NCBI GenBank assembly: GCA_016781485.1
Contig: JADDQH010000018.1
Coordinates: 1-41,116 of the forward strand
Reading direction: 5' to 3'
Source: Chloroflexota bacterium
Lineage (GTDB): Bacteria; Chloroflexota; Limnocylindria; Limnocylindrales; CSP1-4
Length of the DNA stretch: 41,116 nucleotides
Below, one piece after another: positions 31,383 through 39,163 of the stretch (position 1 is its first letter; the number at the start of each line of letters is the position of its first letter). The notes beneath the pieces were generated by a model. It was not told the DNA's origin. It searched no databases and saw only the letters and a program-made list of their open reading frames with translations. The position numbers and the translations under genes are program-made.

Positions 31383-32077
31383 GGACGATCGCCTTCCGTC
31401 CTCGCGAGACGACCGGAGCGACTCGACGCGCCTGCCTCACCCGCCCCGCTCGACCGTTGCGCAGCCTCGTGATCGTCGGTTCCGGCTGCCCGCTGCCGCT
31501 CGAGCCGCCGCCTCAGGTGCGCTTCCACCCGCGCCCACTCCGAGTCGATGACGCTGAAGTAGACGGTGTGCCGGAGGCGGCCGCCCTCGGTCACCATGTG
31601 GTTGCGCAGCGTGCCCTCCTCGGTGGCGCCGACCGCCCTCAGCGCCGCGCGCGAGCGGAGGTTCAGGGAGTCGGTCTTGAACTCCACGCGGTGCGCGCCG
31701 AGACGTTCGAACGCATGCCCGAGGAGCAGGAGCTTCGCCTCCGTGTTCGCGCCGGTCCCCTGCCACCGCCTCCCGACCCACGTGTAGCCGACCTCCAAGC
31801 GTCGGTGGTGGGCGTCGATGTTCAGGTACCGCCTGCTCCCGGCGAGCCTGCCCGATCGGCGGTCGACGATCGCGAAGGGGAGTTCGGTACCCGCGGACCG
31901 GTTGGCGAGCGCGGCCTCGAGGTATCGCCGCAGGTCATCCCGGGTATCGACCCGCGTCAGCGTCCATCGCCACAGCTCCGGATCGAGACCGACGGCGATG
32001 AGCCCGGGGAGATGCGTCCGGTCGAGCGGTTCGAGCCGCACCCCTTCGCCTTCGAGCGTGACCGGCTCGACGATCAT
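31379..32077 (-). CDS. GNAT-family N-acetyltransferase (RimJ/RimL-like)
   Basis: 232 residues from ATG (complement of 32075-32077), chosen because the frame upstream is arginine-rich and the domain begins LEGEGVRLEPLDRTHLPGLI. GYTWVGRRWQGTGANTEAKL covers the acetyl-CoA-binding region (the Q/RxxGxG/A loop as RRWQGTGA). FERLGAHRVEFKTDSLNLRS and RAALRAVGATEEGTLRNHMV are typical of the RimJ/RimL type. Acetylation of an amine, perhaps a protein N-terminus, is expected. The acidic C-terminal tail after residue 195 is unusual but may be a readthrough of low-complexity sequence. The gap 32078-32518 holds no gene I can support. Confidence 0.82.
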   Translation of the reverse strand: MIVEPVTLEGEGVRLEPLDRTHLPGLIAVGLDPELWRWTLTRVDTRDDLRRYLEAALANRSAGTELPFAIVDRRSGRLAGSRRYLNIDAHHRRLEVGYTWVGRRWQGTGANTEAKLLLLGHAFERLGAHRVEFKTDSLNLRSRAALRAVGATEEGTLRNHMVTEGGRLRHTVYFSVIDSEWARVEAHLRRRLERQRAAGTDDHEAAQRSSGAGEAGASSRSGRLARTEGDRP

Positions 32078-32518
32078 CGGCGGTCGGTCCGGGTCCACGA
32101 TCCGCACGCCATCCACTTCCTCGATCGTACCGGACCGACCTCCCGCCGCTCGACGTGCCTCGCTCCCGGCTCTGCGACACCGCCGAGCGCGCGAAGAGGC
32201 TGGCACCGCGGAAGCACGTCAGCGGGACCGGAACGTCGGTGCGCGGAAGCACGGCGCCGTATCGTACCCGGCGCTCTCGGGCCGACGGACGGCGCCCGTT
32301 TGCGAGACTTCACCGATCGCCGGGGATGGGAAGGCTTACCGAACGGAGCGTGCGGCGCTGGGCCCCGACCAGCAACGACGACGGTCGACGGACGCGTCGG
32401 AGATGTCGACGCCGATGACGGACCCCGCCTGGCGACGAGATCGAGGGGCACCTGGAGTTGGGAGCACGCCTTCGTCGTGTAGGGTCGGCGGCGGTCGTAG
32501 CTCGGAACGGAGGGCGCC

Positions 32519-33073
32519 GTGGCAACGCAGGGAGCGTCGGAGGCGGGTGGAGAGTCGGCAGGGCAGGAGAAGCGTCACGGTCGCGCGGTGATCAGCTGGG
32601 CCGAGTTTCGAAGGCGGCGTCCCGACCTCGCTCGGAAGGGGGACGACCTGTTCTACGAGCACGGGGTCGGCCTCGGATTCCTCGCGACGGTCCGTCCCGA
32701 CGGAGGTCCGCGCGTTCATCCGATCTGCCCGGTCCTCACCGACGATGGCCTCTTCGCGCTGATCGTCCCCGGGCCGAAGCTCAATGACCTGCGCCGAGAT
32801 GGCCGATACGCTCTCCACACCGAGACGTTCCCACCACCGCGGCACGACGACGCCTTCTACGTCACCGGGGCGGCTACCGAGGTGACGGACGTCCCCACCC
32901 GCCACCGGATATCGGCGCAGTTCCTTGCCGAGCGTGACGAGCAGTCGCCCTGGCCCGGGTTCGAGGAGTACGTTCTCTTCGAGTTCAAGGTGGACCGGTG
33001 TCTCCTGACGCTGACGGCGTCCGACGCCGACTTTCCCGCTGGCCATACCGTCTGGCGGTCGGACGCGGGGTAG
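32519..33073 (+). CDS. Pyridoxamine 5'-phosphate oxidase-fold protein
   Basis: 184 residues from GTG 32519. GLGFLATVRPDGGPRVHPIC is the first strand pair of the PPOX split barrel, followed by VLTDDGLFALIVPGPKLNDL and DGRYALHTETFPPPRHDDAF. The C-terminal segment LFEFKVDRCLLTLTASDA completes the fold. Flavin- or F420-dependent oxidoreductase is likely, which would fit an F420 producer. The substrate is unknown. The first 25 residues look disordered. Confidence 0.78.
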   Translation: MATQGASEAGGESAGQEKRHGRAVISWAEFRRRRPDLARKGDDLFYEHGVGLGFLATVRPDGGPRVHPICPVLTDDGLFALIVPGPKLNDLRRDGRYALHTETFPPPRHDDAFYVTGAATEVTDVPTRHRISAQFLAERDEQSPWPGFEEYVLFEFKVDRCLLTLTASDADFPAGHTVWRSDAG

Positions 33074-33093
33074 GCGAGCAAGGTCCGCAGCGC

Positions 33094-33843
33094 TTGAACG
33101 AGACCTACACCACTCCCAGGGGAGTGATCTTCGATCTCGCCGGAACGCTCGTGGAGTGGCCGGAAGACGACCCGGGGCTCCGGTGGGCGGCGTCGTACGA
33201 CCATCTCGCGGCCGCGCTGCCAAACCTTCCGCTCCCGCCGAAGCAGCAGTACGTACGAGCCATGGGAAAGGCCGAGGCCGCCCATTGGCGCCGAGTGAAC
33301 AGCGAGCTGTGGAGCGCGTCCTCGACCGGGTTGGTCGAGGACGGGTTCCGCCGACTCGGACATCACCCATCGCCGGAGCAGGTCCTTGCGGCGCTCGACG
33401 CGTACGCGCGCGCTGTGGACGGTTGGACCGTCGTGTGTTCGGATGCCGCCGACACACTCCGCGTCCTGCGCGGGCGGGGGTACAAGCTGGGATTGCTGTC
33501 GAACACGTGGTGGGCGGCTGACTGGCACCATCGGGAGCTCGTCACGCACGGTCTTGCCGATCTGCTCGATGCCGTCACCTACACCTCCGACCTGCCGCAC
33601 TCGAAGCCTCATCCGTCGGTGTTCCTCGACTCGGCATTGCGGCTGGGGGTTGACCCCAGTGCGTGCGTCATGGTGGGCGACAGGATGCGGGACGACGTGG
33701 CAGGGGCGCTCGACGCCGGCATGCGCGTGGTGTGGAAGCGGAACCACAAGCCTTATCCGAAGCCAGAGCATGTCGTCCCGACCGCGACGATCTCGCAACT
33801 CGCCGAACTACCCGAGCTACTCCGGAGCTGGGGAGGCGCTTGA
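33094..33843 (+). CDS. HAD-superfamily hydrolase with a non-standard motif I
   Basis: 250 codons from TTG 33094, with GTG 33124 as alternative. GVIFDLAGTLVEW is motif I, but the usual second Asp (DxD) is Ala (DLAGT), as in phosphonatase-type members. GLLSNTWWAADW gives motif II, SKPHPSVFLDSAL motif III (Lys), and VMVGDRMRDDVAGALDAG motif IV. Cap domain in residues about 20-110. Because the general acid/base Asp is missing, simple phosphatase activity is doubtful and a dehalogenase- or phosphonatase-like chemistry, or loss of activity, is possible. It begins 20 bp after the PPOX gene, so the two may be one operon. Confidence 0.78.
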   Translation: MNETYTTPRGVIFDLAGTLVEWPEDDPGLRWAASYDHLAAALPNLPLPPKQQYVRAMGKAEAAHWRRVNSELWSASSTGLVEDGFRRLGHHPSPEQVLAALDAYARAVDGWTVVCSDAADTLRVLRGRGYKLGLLSNTWWAADWHHRELVTHGLADLLDAVTYTSDLPHSKPHPSVFLDSALRLGVDPSACVMVGDRMRDDVAGALDAGMRVVWKRNHKPYPKPEHVVPTATISQLAELPELLRSWGGA

Positions 33844-33844
33844 G

Positions 33845-34189
33845 TCAGCGACGCGGACGGGCAAGCAAGAGGCCTGCGCGCTTCGTCGCCAGCCTTTGCA
33901 TCGACTGACATCGCTTCGAGACGTCCTCGGCCGTCGTGCCGGGCTCGAACACGTAGCACCAGCCGATGTCTTCAAAGCCGGAGACGACCGCCTCCAGCTC
34001 AGTGCGTGGCGTCGGCCAGATGCCGCCGAACCGGAAATCGCCGCGAACGACCGCGACGAACGCCTCGTCGTCGCTCGTGGACGCGCACGCGGCGCTCACG
34101 GCTTCCCTGTTCGCCTCCAGGATGCTCGCCGCGCGCGCTGACGCGACCGCGCGAGTCAGGGCCGACGGCGATCGTCGGTGTAGCGCCAT
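33845..34189 (-). CDS. Uncharacterised small protein
   Basis: 114 residues from ATG (complement of 34187-34189), chosen because the upstream part of the frame is serine/arginine-rich shadow sequence. ALTRAVASARAASILEANRE, EAFVAVVRGDFRFGGIWPTP and FEDIGWCYVFEPGTTAEDVS suggest a small alpha/beta domain. No family is recognised. The stop codon abuts the end of the HAD gene on the other strand. Confidence 0.5.
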   Translation of the reverse strand: MALHRRSPSALTRAVASARAASILEANREAVSAACASTSDDEAFVAVVRGDFRFGGIWPTPRTELEAVVSGFEDIGWCYVFEPGTTAEDVSKRCQSMQRLATKRAGLLLARPRR

Positions 34190-35099
34190 GTCGCTGCGAT
34201 CCTCGCTAACCTTCCCTGCCGCCGTCAAGCGAGGGTCGCCCCGCCGATCGTCGACGCTTCCGCTTTGTACTCGGCCCCCAAGGCGGTTCGCACGGAGGAC
34301 GGGAGGATCCTTCGAGGGTCGGGACCCGGCGGATCCGACCGCGCGGAGACGACCAGGACCTCCACTCCGGGCGAAAGAAGCCCACAGCGGCTCTTCGGGG
34401 CCAGAGGAGACGCAGTCGGTCGATCGGCCGCTCGCGGCCCTGATCTGGGATATGGACGGCACTCTGTTCGACTCCGCGCAGGCGGTCCCGGACGCGTTCA
34501 TGACCACGATCGCGCGGCTCGACGGCCCCCACCTGACGCCTGCCGATATCGTCGCAACCTACAGCTTGGGCCCACCGGCCACGATCCTCGGGCACTTCCT
34601 CGGGCGGTCGGCACGGCAGGGCGATCTCGACCTTTACCACGCGATGCTCGCGGACCGCGCTTCCGACGTCCGTCCGTATCCCGGCGTCCGAGAGGCGCTC
34701 GACGCGCTGTCGAACAGGCTCCCGCTCGCGGTGTTCACGGGCGCCAGCCGGGAAGCGGCGGAGACGCTGCTCTCGGCGACGCGCCTCAGGGGGTTCTTCG
34801 CAGAAGTCGTGGGTGGGGACGAGGTGCCACGTCCGAAGCCGTACCCCGACGGGCTCGAGGAGGTCTCTCGGCGGTTATCGGTCCTCGCGTCCGATACCGC
34901 TTACATCGGGGATGCACCGGTCGACCTGGAGGCGGCGATTCGCGCCGGCGCGCTCGCCGTCGCGGCATCGTGGGGCCACATGTACCAGCCCGAGAGCGCG
35001 CGAAGAGCCGACATCGTCCTCGATCTGCCCGAAGATGCAGCCGCGCTACTGATACCGCGCGACGATTTCAACGGATCTCGCGCGACAGGAAACGCGTAG
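34188..35099 (+). CDS. HAD-superfamily phosphatase (start unresolved)
   Basis: The HAD domain begins at about 34437: LAALIWDMDGTLFDSAQAVP (motif I with both Asp), LPLAVFTGASREAAETLL (motif II), VPRPKPYPDGLEEVSRRL (Lys, motif III) and YIGDAPVDLEAAIRAGALAV (motif IV). This is a phosphoglycolate phosphatase-like type with a cap in residues 20-90 of the domain. No good start codon lies just upstream. The first in-frame ATG is 34188, which would add an improbable arginine-rich 80-residue leader, so a non-standard start or a small frameshift near the 5' end is likely. The function is a phosphatase on a small metabolite. Confidence 0.75.
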   Translation: MSLRSSLTFPAAVKRGSPRRSSTLPLCTRPPRRFARRTGGSFEGRDPADPTARRRPGPPLRAKEAHSGSSGPEETQSVDRPLAALIWDMDGTLFDSAQAVPDAFMTTIARLDGPHLTPADIVATYSLGPPATILGHFLGRSARQGDLDLYHAMLADRASDVRPYPGVREALDALSNRLPLAVFTGASREAAETLLSATRLRGFFAEVVGGDEVPRPKPYPDGLEEVSRRLSVLASDTAYIGDAPVDLEAAIRAGALAVAASWGHMYQPESARRADIVLDLPEDAAALLIPRDDFNGSRATGNA

Positions 35100-35184
35100 C
35101 GGCGAGCATCAGCTTAAGGGTCCGCTCTTGGCGTCGAACCCCTCGCTCCGGGGGGAGATCGAGTCCAAGCATAGGAGGCGCGAA

Positions 35185-35583
35185 ATGAGACCTGAGCAGC
35201 TCCTCGTCCTGGTCGTGATCGCGGTCGTGGTCCTGGCCGTGCTGGCGTTCGCCGCGTCACGGATGCGCGCCTGGCAGGCGGAGCAAAGGGCCGAGCAGAA
35301 CCAGGCGGAGGCGCTCGAGCACCGGCGAGAGGCCGACATGCGCTCGGCTCGAGCCGAGAGCGAGCGAGCGGCGGCTGAAGAGCAGGCGGCCGCGGCAAGA
35401 CGGCAGCGCGCTGAGGTCGAGCAGCAAGCTCGCCGAGCAGAGCTCGAGGCAGAACAGAGGGCCGCCGGGGCAGAGCGAGAGCGCGCCGAGGCGCAGGGTC
35501 TCGAGCAACGCGCTCGGGAGCTCGCGCCGGACCTCGATCGATCGGACGCGCCGCCCGAGCGCGATCAGCGGATCGAGCGGTAG
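35185..35583 (+). CDS. Membrane-anchored coiled-coil protein
   Basis: 132 residues from ATG 35185, with AGGAGG upstream. One N-terminal transmembrane helix (EQLLVLVVIAVVVLAVLAFA) is followed by an uninterrupted Glu/Arg/Ala-rich coiled coil (residues about 30-115, for example AESERAAAEEQAAAARRQRA) and a short acidic end. No family is recognised. Its form resembles small stalk proteins that organise complexes at the membrane. The strong ribosome site supports a real gene. Confidence 0.65.
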   Translation: MRPEQLLVLVVIAVVVLAVLAFAASRMRAWQAEQRAEQNQAEALEHRREADMRSARAESERAAAEEQAAAARRQRAEVEQQARRAELEAEQRAAGAERERAEAQGLEQRARELAPDLDRSDAPPERDQRIER

Positions 35584-35708
35584 CGCCGAGGCGCCGAGCA
35601 CGAGCAGCCGGGGGCCCGGGGGCTCGAACGGGGGAGCGGAGCGAAAGGCGAGGGCGCGCGACCCACCTCTTCACGCACGTCGATCGGCGACCGGGCAGAG
35701 GTGGCTCG

Positions 35709-36182
35709 TCATCCCGAAGCTGCCAAGAGGCGAGCGCGAGCGCGCTCCCACCGCGCCACGCGCGCCCGCTCCTCCTCGATCCAGTCGAAGCCCCGGTTGT
35801 GGAGCAGGTTGTCCTCCAGGTCGGCGAGCTTCACGGCTCGCGCGGTCGGATCAGGAAGGATGCGGTCCACGTAGTCCTCGTATCGCTCGCCCTCCCGGCG
35901 CGACAAGCGATCGACCGCATCGACGACGCGCGACGGATATCCGAGCCGCGAGAGGTCACCGAGGCTGTACTCCGTGTCCTCCACGACGTCATGGAGCACG
36001 GCTGTGACCCGCTCGACCTCCGTCGAGACGCGCAGCATCACCCGCAACGGATGCAGGATGAAGGGATCTCGGCCGAGGGCCGCCGTGGGGTAGAGCTGGC
36101 CGCGATGCGCGAGGGCTGCCAGCGCGATCGCGTCCTCGAGCACGGGGACGCCTTCTTCGACTCGAACCACGGCACGCGTCAT
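35709..36182 (-). CDS. HD-domain (p)ppGpp hydrolase, MESH1/SpoT-like
   Basis: 157 residues from ATG (complement of 36180-36182). ALAALAHRGQLYPTAALGRD, PFILHPLRVMLRVSTEVERV and AVLHDVVEDTEYSLGDLSRL form the metal-dependent HD domain: His of AHRGQ, HPLRV, HD and the EDT glutamate/aspartate. AVKLADLEDNLLHNRGFDW gives the last conserved Asp. This is the small alarmone hydrolase (MESH1-like) architecture, without a synthetase domain. It should hydrolyse (p)ppGpp or a related nucleotide such as NADPH, though substrate is inferred from family only. Confidence 0.82.
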   Translation of the reverse strand: MTRAVVRVEEGVPVLEDAIALAALAHRGQLYPTAALGRDPFILHPLRVMLRVSTEVERVTAVLHDVVEDTEYSLGDLSRLGYPSRVVDAVDRLSRREGERYEDYVDRILPDPTARAVKLADLEDNLLHNRGFDWIEEERARVARWERARARLLAASG

Positions 36183-36302
36183 CGCGGTCGACTCCCATGT
36201 AACGTTCGCGGGTTCGCATGAGCGCCGCAACGCTCCTTCCGGAGGACCGGGTCGGGCCGCGTTCACAGACGAGCGAGGAGCTCCACCTTCTTGGCCTCGA
36301 AC

Positions 36303-36380
36303 TCACTCCCACGCGAGCTCGTGGCGAGATACGAACCGGTTGTAGCGATCGCGCAGCGGCGCCGCCTCCCGCATTGCCAT
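36303..36380 (-). CDS. Possible 25-residue peptide
   Basis: ATG (complement of 36378-36380) has GGAGGAGGGGG upstream and gives MAMREAAPLRDRYNRFVSRH plus ELAWE. The RDRYNRFVxRHExAWE phrase occurs in larger proteins I have seen in high-GC genomes, so this could be a truncated remnant. The rest of 36183-36631 shows no other gene. Confidence 0.25.
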   Translation of the reverse strand: MAMREAAPLRDRYNRFVSRHELAWE

Positions 36381-36631
36381 CCCCCTCCTCCTCGTTGAGA
36401 TCCTCGCCGAGACCCTAGACGGCTAGCCGCCGGTGTCAAGGCGCAGCGGCACGGATCGCGACGGACCACACGCGTCACGTGGCCATTCGTCGCTGCTTCG
36501 CACCGGAGACTCCGTCACGTCTCTGCGCCGTTCACTCGGATGGGGCGCGATGGCGGTGACAGCAGGACGCGTAAACTCCACGACTCGCACACGACGAGCG
36601 TGAGGTATTCCAACCATGACTGGACTCTTCC

Positions 36632-37426
36632 GTGTCCGGCCGCGAACGACGGTCGCGGCGCGCGACTCCCGCTGCGCCCACGAGTTGGGAGCGCGTCGCG
36701 GACTGGTACGACGGGTGGGTCGGCGACCGGGGGAGTAGGTATCACCGGGCCCTCGCGATCCCCGTCGCGCTCGAGCTGCTCCAGCCCGCAGAGGGGGAGG
36801 AGATCCTCGATGTGGGGGCAGGGCAGGGGGCGCTCGCGCCGTATATCGCGCAGCGCGGTGGGCGGTACACCGGGGTCGATGCCAGCCCTCGGCTGATCGC
36901 CGCTGCCCGTCGCCGCCACGGCGCGATCGGTCGGTTCGTGGTGGGGGATGCGCGGCGTCTACGCGATGTCGGCGCCATAGGTGGCGCCCGCTACCACGCG
37001 GCCGTCTTCCTCCTCAGCATCCAGGACATGGATCCGCTCGAGCAGGTGCTCGCGTCCGTGGCGTCGGCACTTCGTTCGGACGCCCGGATCGTCGTCGTCA
37101 TGACCCACCCGGCCTTCCGTCAGCCGAGGCATTCCGGGTGGGGGTTCGACGAAAGCCGAGGACTCGTGTTCCGTCGGGTCGACGCGTATCTGACCCCGAT
37201 GGCGGTCCCGCTGAAGCCCGTCGCGAGCGAGCCCCCGACGCGCTCCTTCCACCGCCCGATCAGCGGCTACGTCAACGCCCTTGGCGCCGTCGGTTTCGCC
37301 ATCGACTCGATGCGCGAGATCCCGGACCTACCTCCTGAGGCCCAGCCCGGCAAGCGGGGTAGAGCACTCCGACGCGCGCACGCGGAGATCCCGATGTTCC
37401 TCGCCTTCCGGGCGGTCCGCGGGTAG
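36632..37426 (+). CDS. Class I SAM-dependent methyltransferase
   Basis: 264 residues from GTG 36632. WERVADWYDGWVGDRGSRYH precedes motif I ILDVGAGQGALAPYIAQRGG, then YTGVDASPRLIAAARRR (motif II) and FVVGDARRLRDVG. FLLSIQDMDPLEQVLASVAS is motif IV/V, and the C-terminal part (FRRVDAYLTPMAVPLK, SFHRPISGYVNALGAVGF) forms the substrate region. The overall type is UbiE/COQ5-like or small-molecule. Substrate unknown. Complete and of normal length, standing alone. Confidence 0.85.
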   Translation: MSGRERRSRRATPAAPTSWERVADWYDGWVGDRGSRYHRALAIPVALELLQPAEGEEILDVGAGQGALAPYIAQRGGRYTGVDASPRLIAAARRRHGAIGRFVVGDARRLRDVGAIGGARYHAAVFLLSIQDMDPLEQVLASVASALRSDARIVVVMTHPAFRQPRHSGWGFDESRGLVFRRVDAYLTPMAVPLKPVASEPPTRSFHRPISGYVNALGAVGFAIDSMREIPDLPPEAQPGKRGRALRRAHAEIPMFLAFRAVRG

Positions 37427-37587
37427 CCCGCCGCTCGGCGTGGCGCCGTGTCGAGTCGCCGACGGAACCCCGCCGTTGGTACGAGAAGTCCGCGGCGTGG
37501 CGCGCTGTTCGTCGCCACCGCGCCGCGGATGGCGCAGCCGGCCGCGGCGATCCTAGCGGAGCGAGGGCAGGCGTCTCGCAGGAAGCG

Positions 37588-37842
37588 TTACCGGGTGCCG
37601 GGATCGATCAGCCGTTCGCTGTAGTCGAAGAACTTGCGGCGGGTGGTGTCGTTGAGGGGCAGCTCCAGGGACGTGCCGTCGTTGAGGTCGATGCGCAGCG
37701 TCCCGTCGGCGACGAGCTGCTGGACCGTGATGCGCGTCGGCGAGCCCCCCTCCTCGATCACCCAGCTGTCACGCTTGCCGCGCGACACGTTCGCCGTGAC
37801 CGAAACGCTCCCGCCCGTCGGCCCCACGCCGGTCTCGGTCAC
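37588..37842 (-). CDS. Uncharacterised small protein
   Basis: 84 residues. SVSVTANVSRGKRDSWVIEE, GGSPTRITVQQLVADGTLRI and DLNDGTSLELPLNDTTRRKF suggest a small all-beta domain with a helical end (FFDYSERLIDPG). No family recognised. The nearest neighbours are 130 to 160 bp away, so it is monocistronic. Confidence 0.5.
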   Translation of the reverse strand: MTETGVGPTGGSVSVTANVSRGKRDSWVIEEGGSPTRITVQQLVADGTLRIDLNDGTSLELPLNDTTRRKFFDYSERLIDPGTR

Positions 37843-37976
37843 CTCATTCGGGGGTCATCGGGCAGATGACGTACCGGCCTACCCGCGTCCGTCGTAGTCG
37901 ACGACGGGCCATCCCGTGCCGTCGTCCCCCGACCTCCCGCTCCTCGACCTCGTGGCGAGGGCGTCAGCGGGTCCGA

Positions 37977-38681
37977 TCAGTCCCTCCCTCGAAGCATGCG
38001 GGCGAGCCCGGGTTGGCCTGCCAGCCGGACGAACCGACGGAGCACGCCGATCGGTAGCCGCGACACGGTGTCCGCGGCGCGCGCGAGGTCGTCCTCGGGC
38101 AGCGCCGTGAGGGCCCGCAGTAGGCGATCTAGCGATCGATCGTCGAGTCGCGCGAGCACGCCGAACAGCCGGGCCAGTGCGGTCGATTCGGACCGGACGA
38201 CGGCGGACAGCGCGCGGTCGAACTGGCGGACGAACGTGATGAGCGAGGCGAGCCGGTCGCGCAGGTCGGTCGCGGCGGGATCGACGGTCGCTGCGTCCGC
38301 CGCTGCCCGGTAACACTCCTCGAGCACGATCAGGACGGGGTCCGCCTCGCGGACCTTCCGCGCGCCCGCCACCCGGCGGAACCACTCCCAGTGATCGTCG
38401 ACCGGGACCCAGGCGGTGCCCGCCGGCCCGCGCCGGCCGCTGCGCCGGGGCTGGCTTGCTCGCTCCACGATCCCCCAGGCCTCAGAGTCCGCGAGGGCGA
38501 CGCGGGTCGCTCGATGGCTCAACGCGAGCGCGCCGCGGATCTCGGCTTCGGTGAGCGGCCCTCCATGCAGGAGCAGGTATCCCTGCACCGCCGCGGTCGA
38601 CGGTGCGACGCCCCACGCCGCTCCCATACGCCCCCACGCCCACGCGAAGTCGCGTCTGATCCGCTCGCTCTCGTCCATCAA
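37977..38681 (-). CDS. GbsR/MarR-family transcriptional regulator
   Basis: 234 residues. AVQGYLLLHGGPLTEAEIRG, ALALSHRATRVALADSEAWG and IVERASQPRRSGRRGP form the winged helix-turn-helix of the GbsR/MarR type (residues 30-90). A helical dimer region follows. It is divergent from the DCC-YndJ-TIGR01777 operon. The shared 44-bp gap holds a 14-bp palindrome that overlaps the operon's -35 and lies next to its own -10, so it is the likely autorepressor and repressor of that operon. The ligand is unknown; GbsR of Bacillus senses choline. Confidence 0.78.
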   Translation of the reverse strand: MMDESERIRRDFAWAWGRMGAAWGVAPSTAAVQGYLLLHGGPLTEAEIRGALALSHRATRVALADSEAWGIVERASQPRRSGRRGPAGTAWVPVDDHWEWFRRVAGARKVREADPVLIVLEECYRAAADAATVDPAATDLRDRLASLITFVRQFDRALSAVVRSESTALARLFGVLARLDDRSLDRLLRALTALPEDDLARAADTVSRLPIGVLRRFVRLAGQPGLARMLRGRD

Positions 38682-38686
38682 ACCTT

Positions 38687-38719
38687 ATACTTGACAGTAT
38701 CGGGTTTCTCGGTCATAGT
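38687..38719 (+). promoter_or_regulatory. Divergent promoter with palindromic operator
   Basis: -35 TTGACA (38691-38696), 17-bp spacer and -10 CATAGT (38714-38719) drive the + strand operon, whose ATG is at 38726. The perfect palindrome ATACTTGACAGTAT (38687-38700) spans the -35. On the minus strand TATAAG (complement of 38683-38688) is a candidate -10 for the regulator gene. The arrangement predicts repression of both sides by one dimer. Confidence 0.6.
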
Positions 38720-38725
38720 CGCTAC

Positions 38726-39163
38726 ATGACGATAGCGAGTATCGAGCGAGAGCGCAGCTCGTCGAGAACCGCCCGACCGCTGACCGTCCTCTTCGACACC
38801 GACTGCGCGTTCTGCACGAGGACCGCCGGATGGCTCGCCCGACTCGACCGGTCTCGTCGCCTGCGGCTGGTCCCGCTCCAGTCCGCGAGCACGGACCTTC
38901 CCGCGGTCGCCGCTCTCGCAGCAGCGCGTCACCTCAGCACGACGCTCCACGTCGTCCACGCCACCGGCGATCTGGCGACCGGGGGTGAAGCCGTACTGCG
39001 GATCTGCGAGGCCGTACCGCAGCTCCGTCCGCTGGCCGTCCTCGGCAGGTTCCCGGTCGTCAGGCCGCTGGTCGAGCCGCTCTACCGGCTCGTCGCCCGA
39101 CACCGCGGCGGAATCAGCCGCGCGATCGGCACGGCATGCGGCGTGCCGAGGCACCCCCGGTGA
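38726..39163 (+). CDS. DCC-family (DUF393) thiol-disulfide oxidoreductase-like protein
   Basis: 145 residues. LTVLFDTDCAFCTRTAGWLA carries the family motif DxDCxFC (Cys pair 29-32 region), then RRLRLVPLQSASTDLP, and GEAVLRICEAVPQLRPLAVL (the third conserved Cys). The protein is complete. Members are predicted thioredoxin-fold-like redox proteins. First gene of a three-gene operon. It ends within the start of the YndJ-like gene (28-nt overlap). Confidence 0.85.
   Translation: MTIASIERERSSSRTARPLTVLFDTDCAFCTRTAGWLARLDRSRRLRLVPLQSASTDLPAVAALAAARHLSTTLHVVHATGDLATGGEAVLRICEAVPQLRPLAVLGRFPVVRPLVEPLYRLVARHRGGISRAIGTACGVPRHPR

Noticed and set aside
32078-32518. Gene in the 440-bp gap between the GNAT and PPOX genes
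   Set aside because: Several open frames exist on both strands, but all are low-complexity, basic, and without a ribosome site or domain. Probably only promoters of the two divergent genes.
32336-33457. 373-codon open frame on the minus strand
   Set aside because: Antisense to the PPOX and HAD genes, arginine- and proline-rich, no domain.
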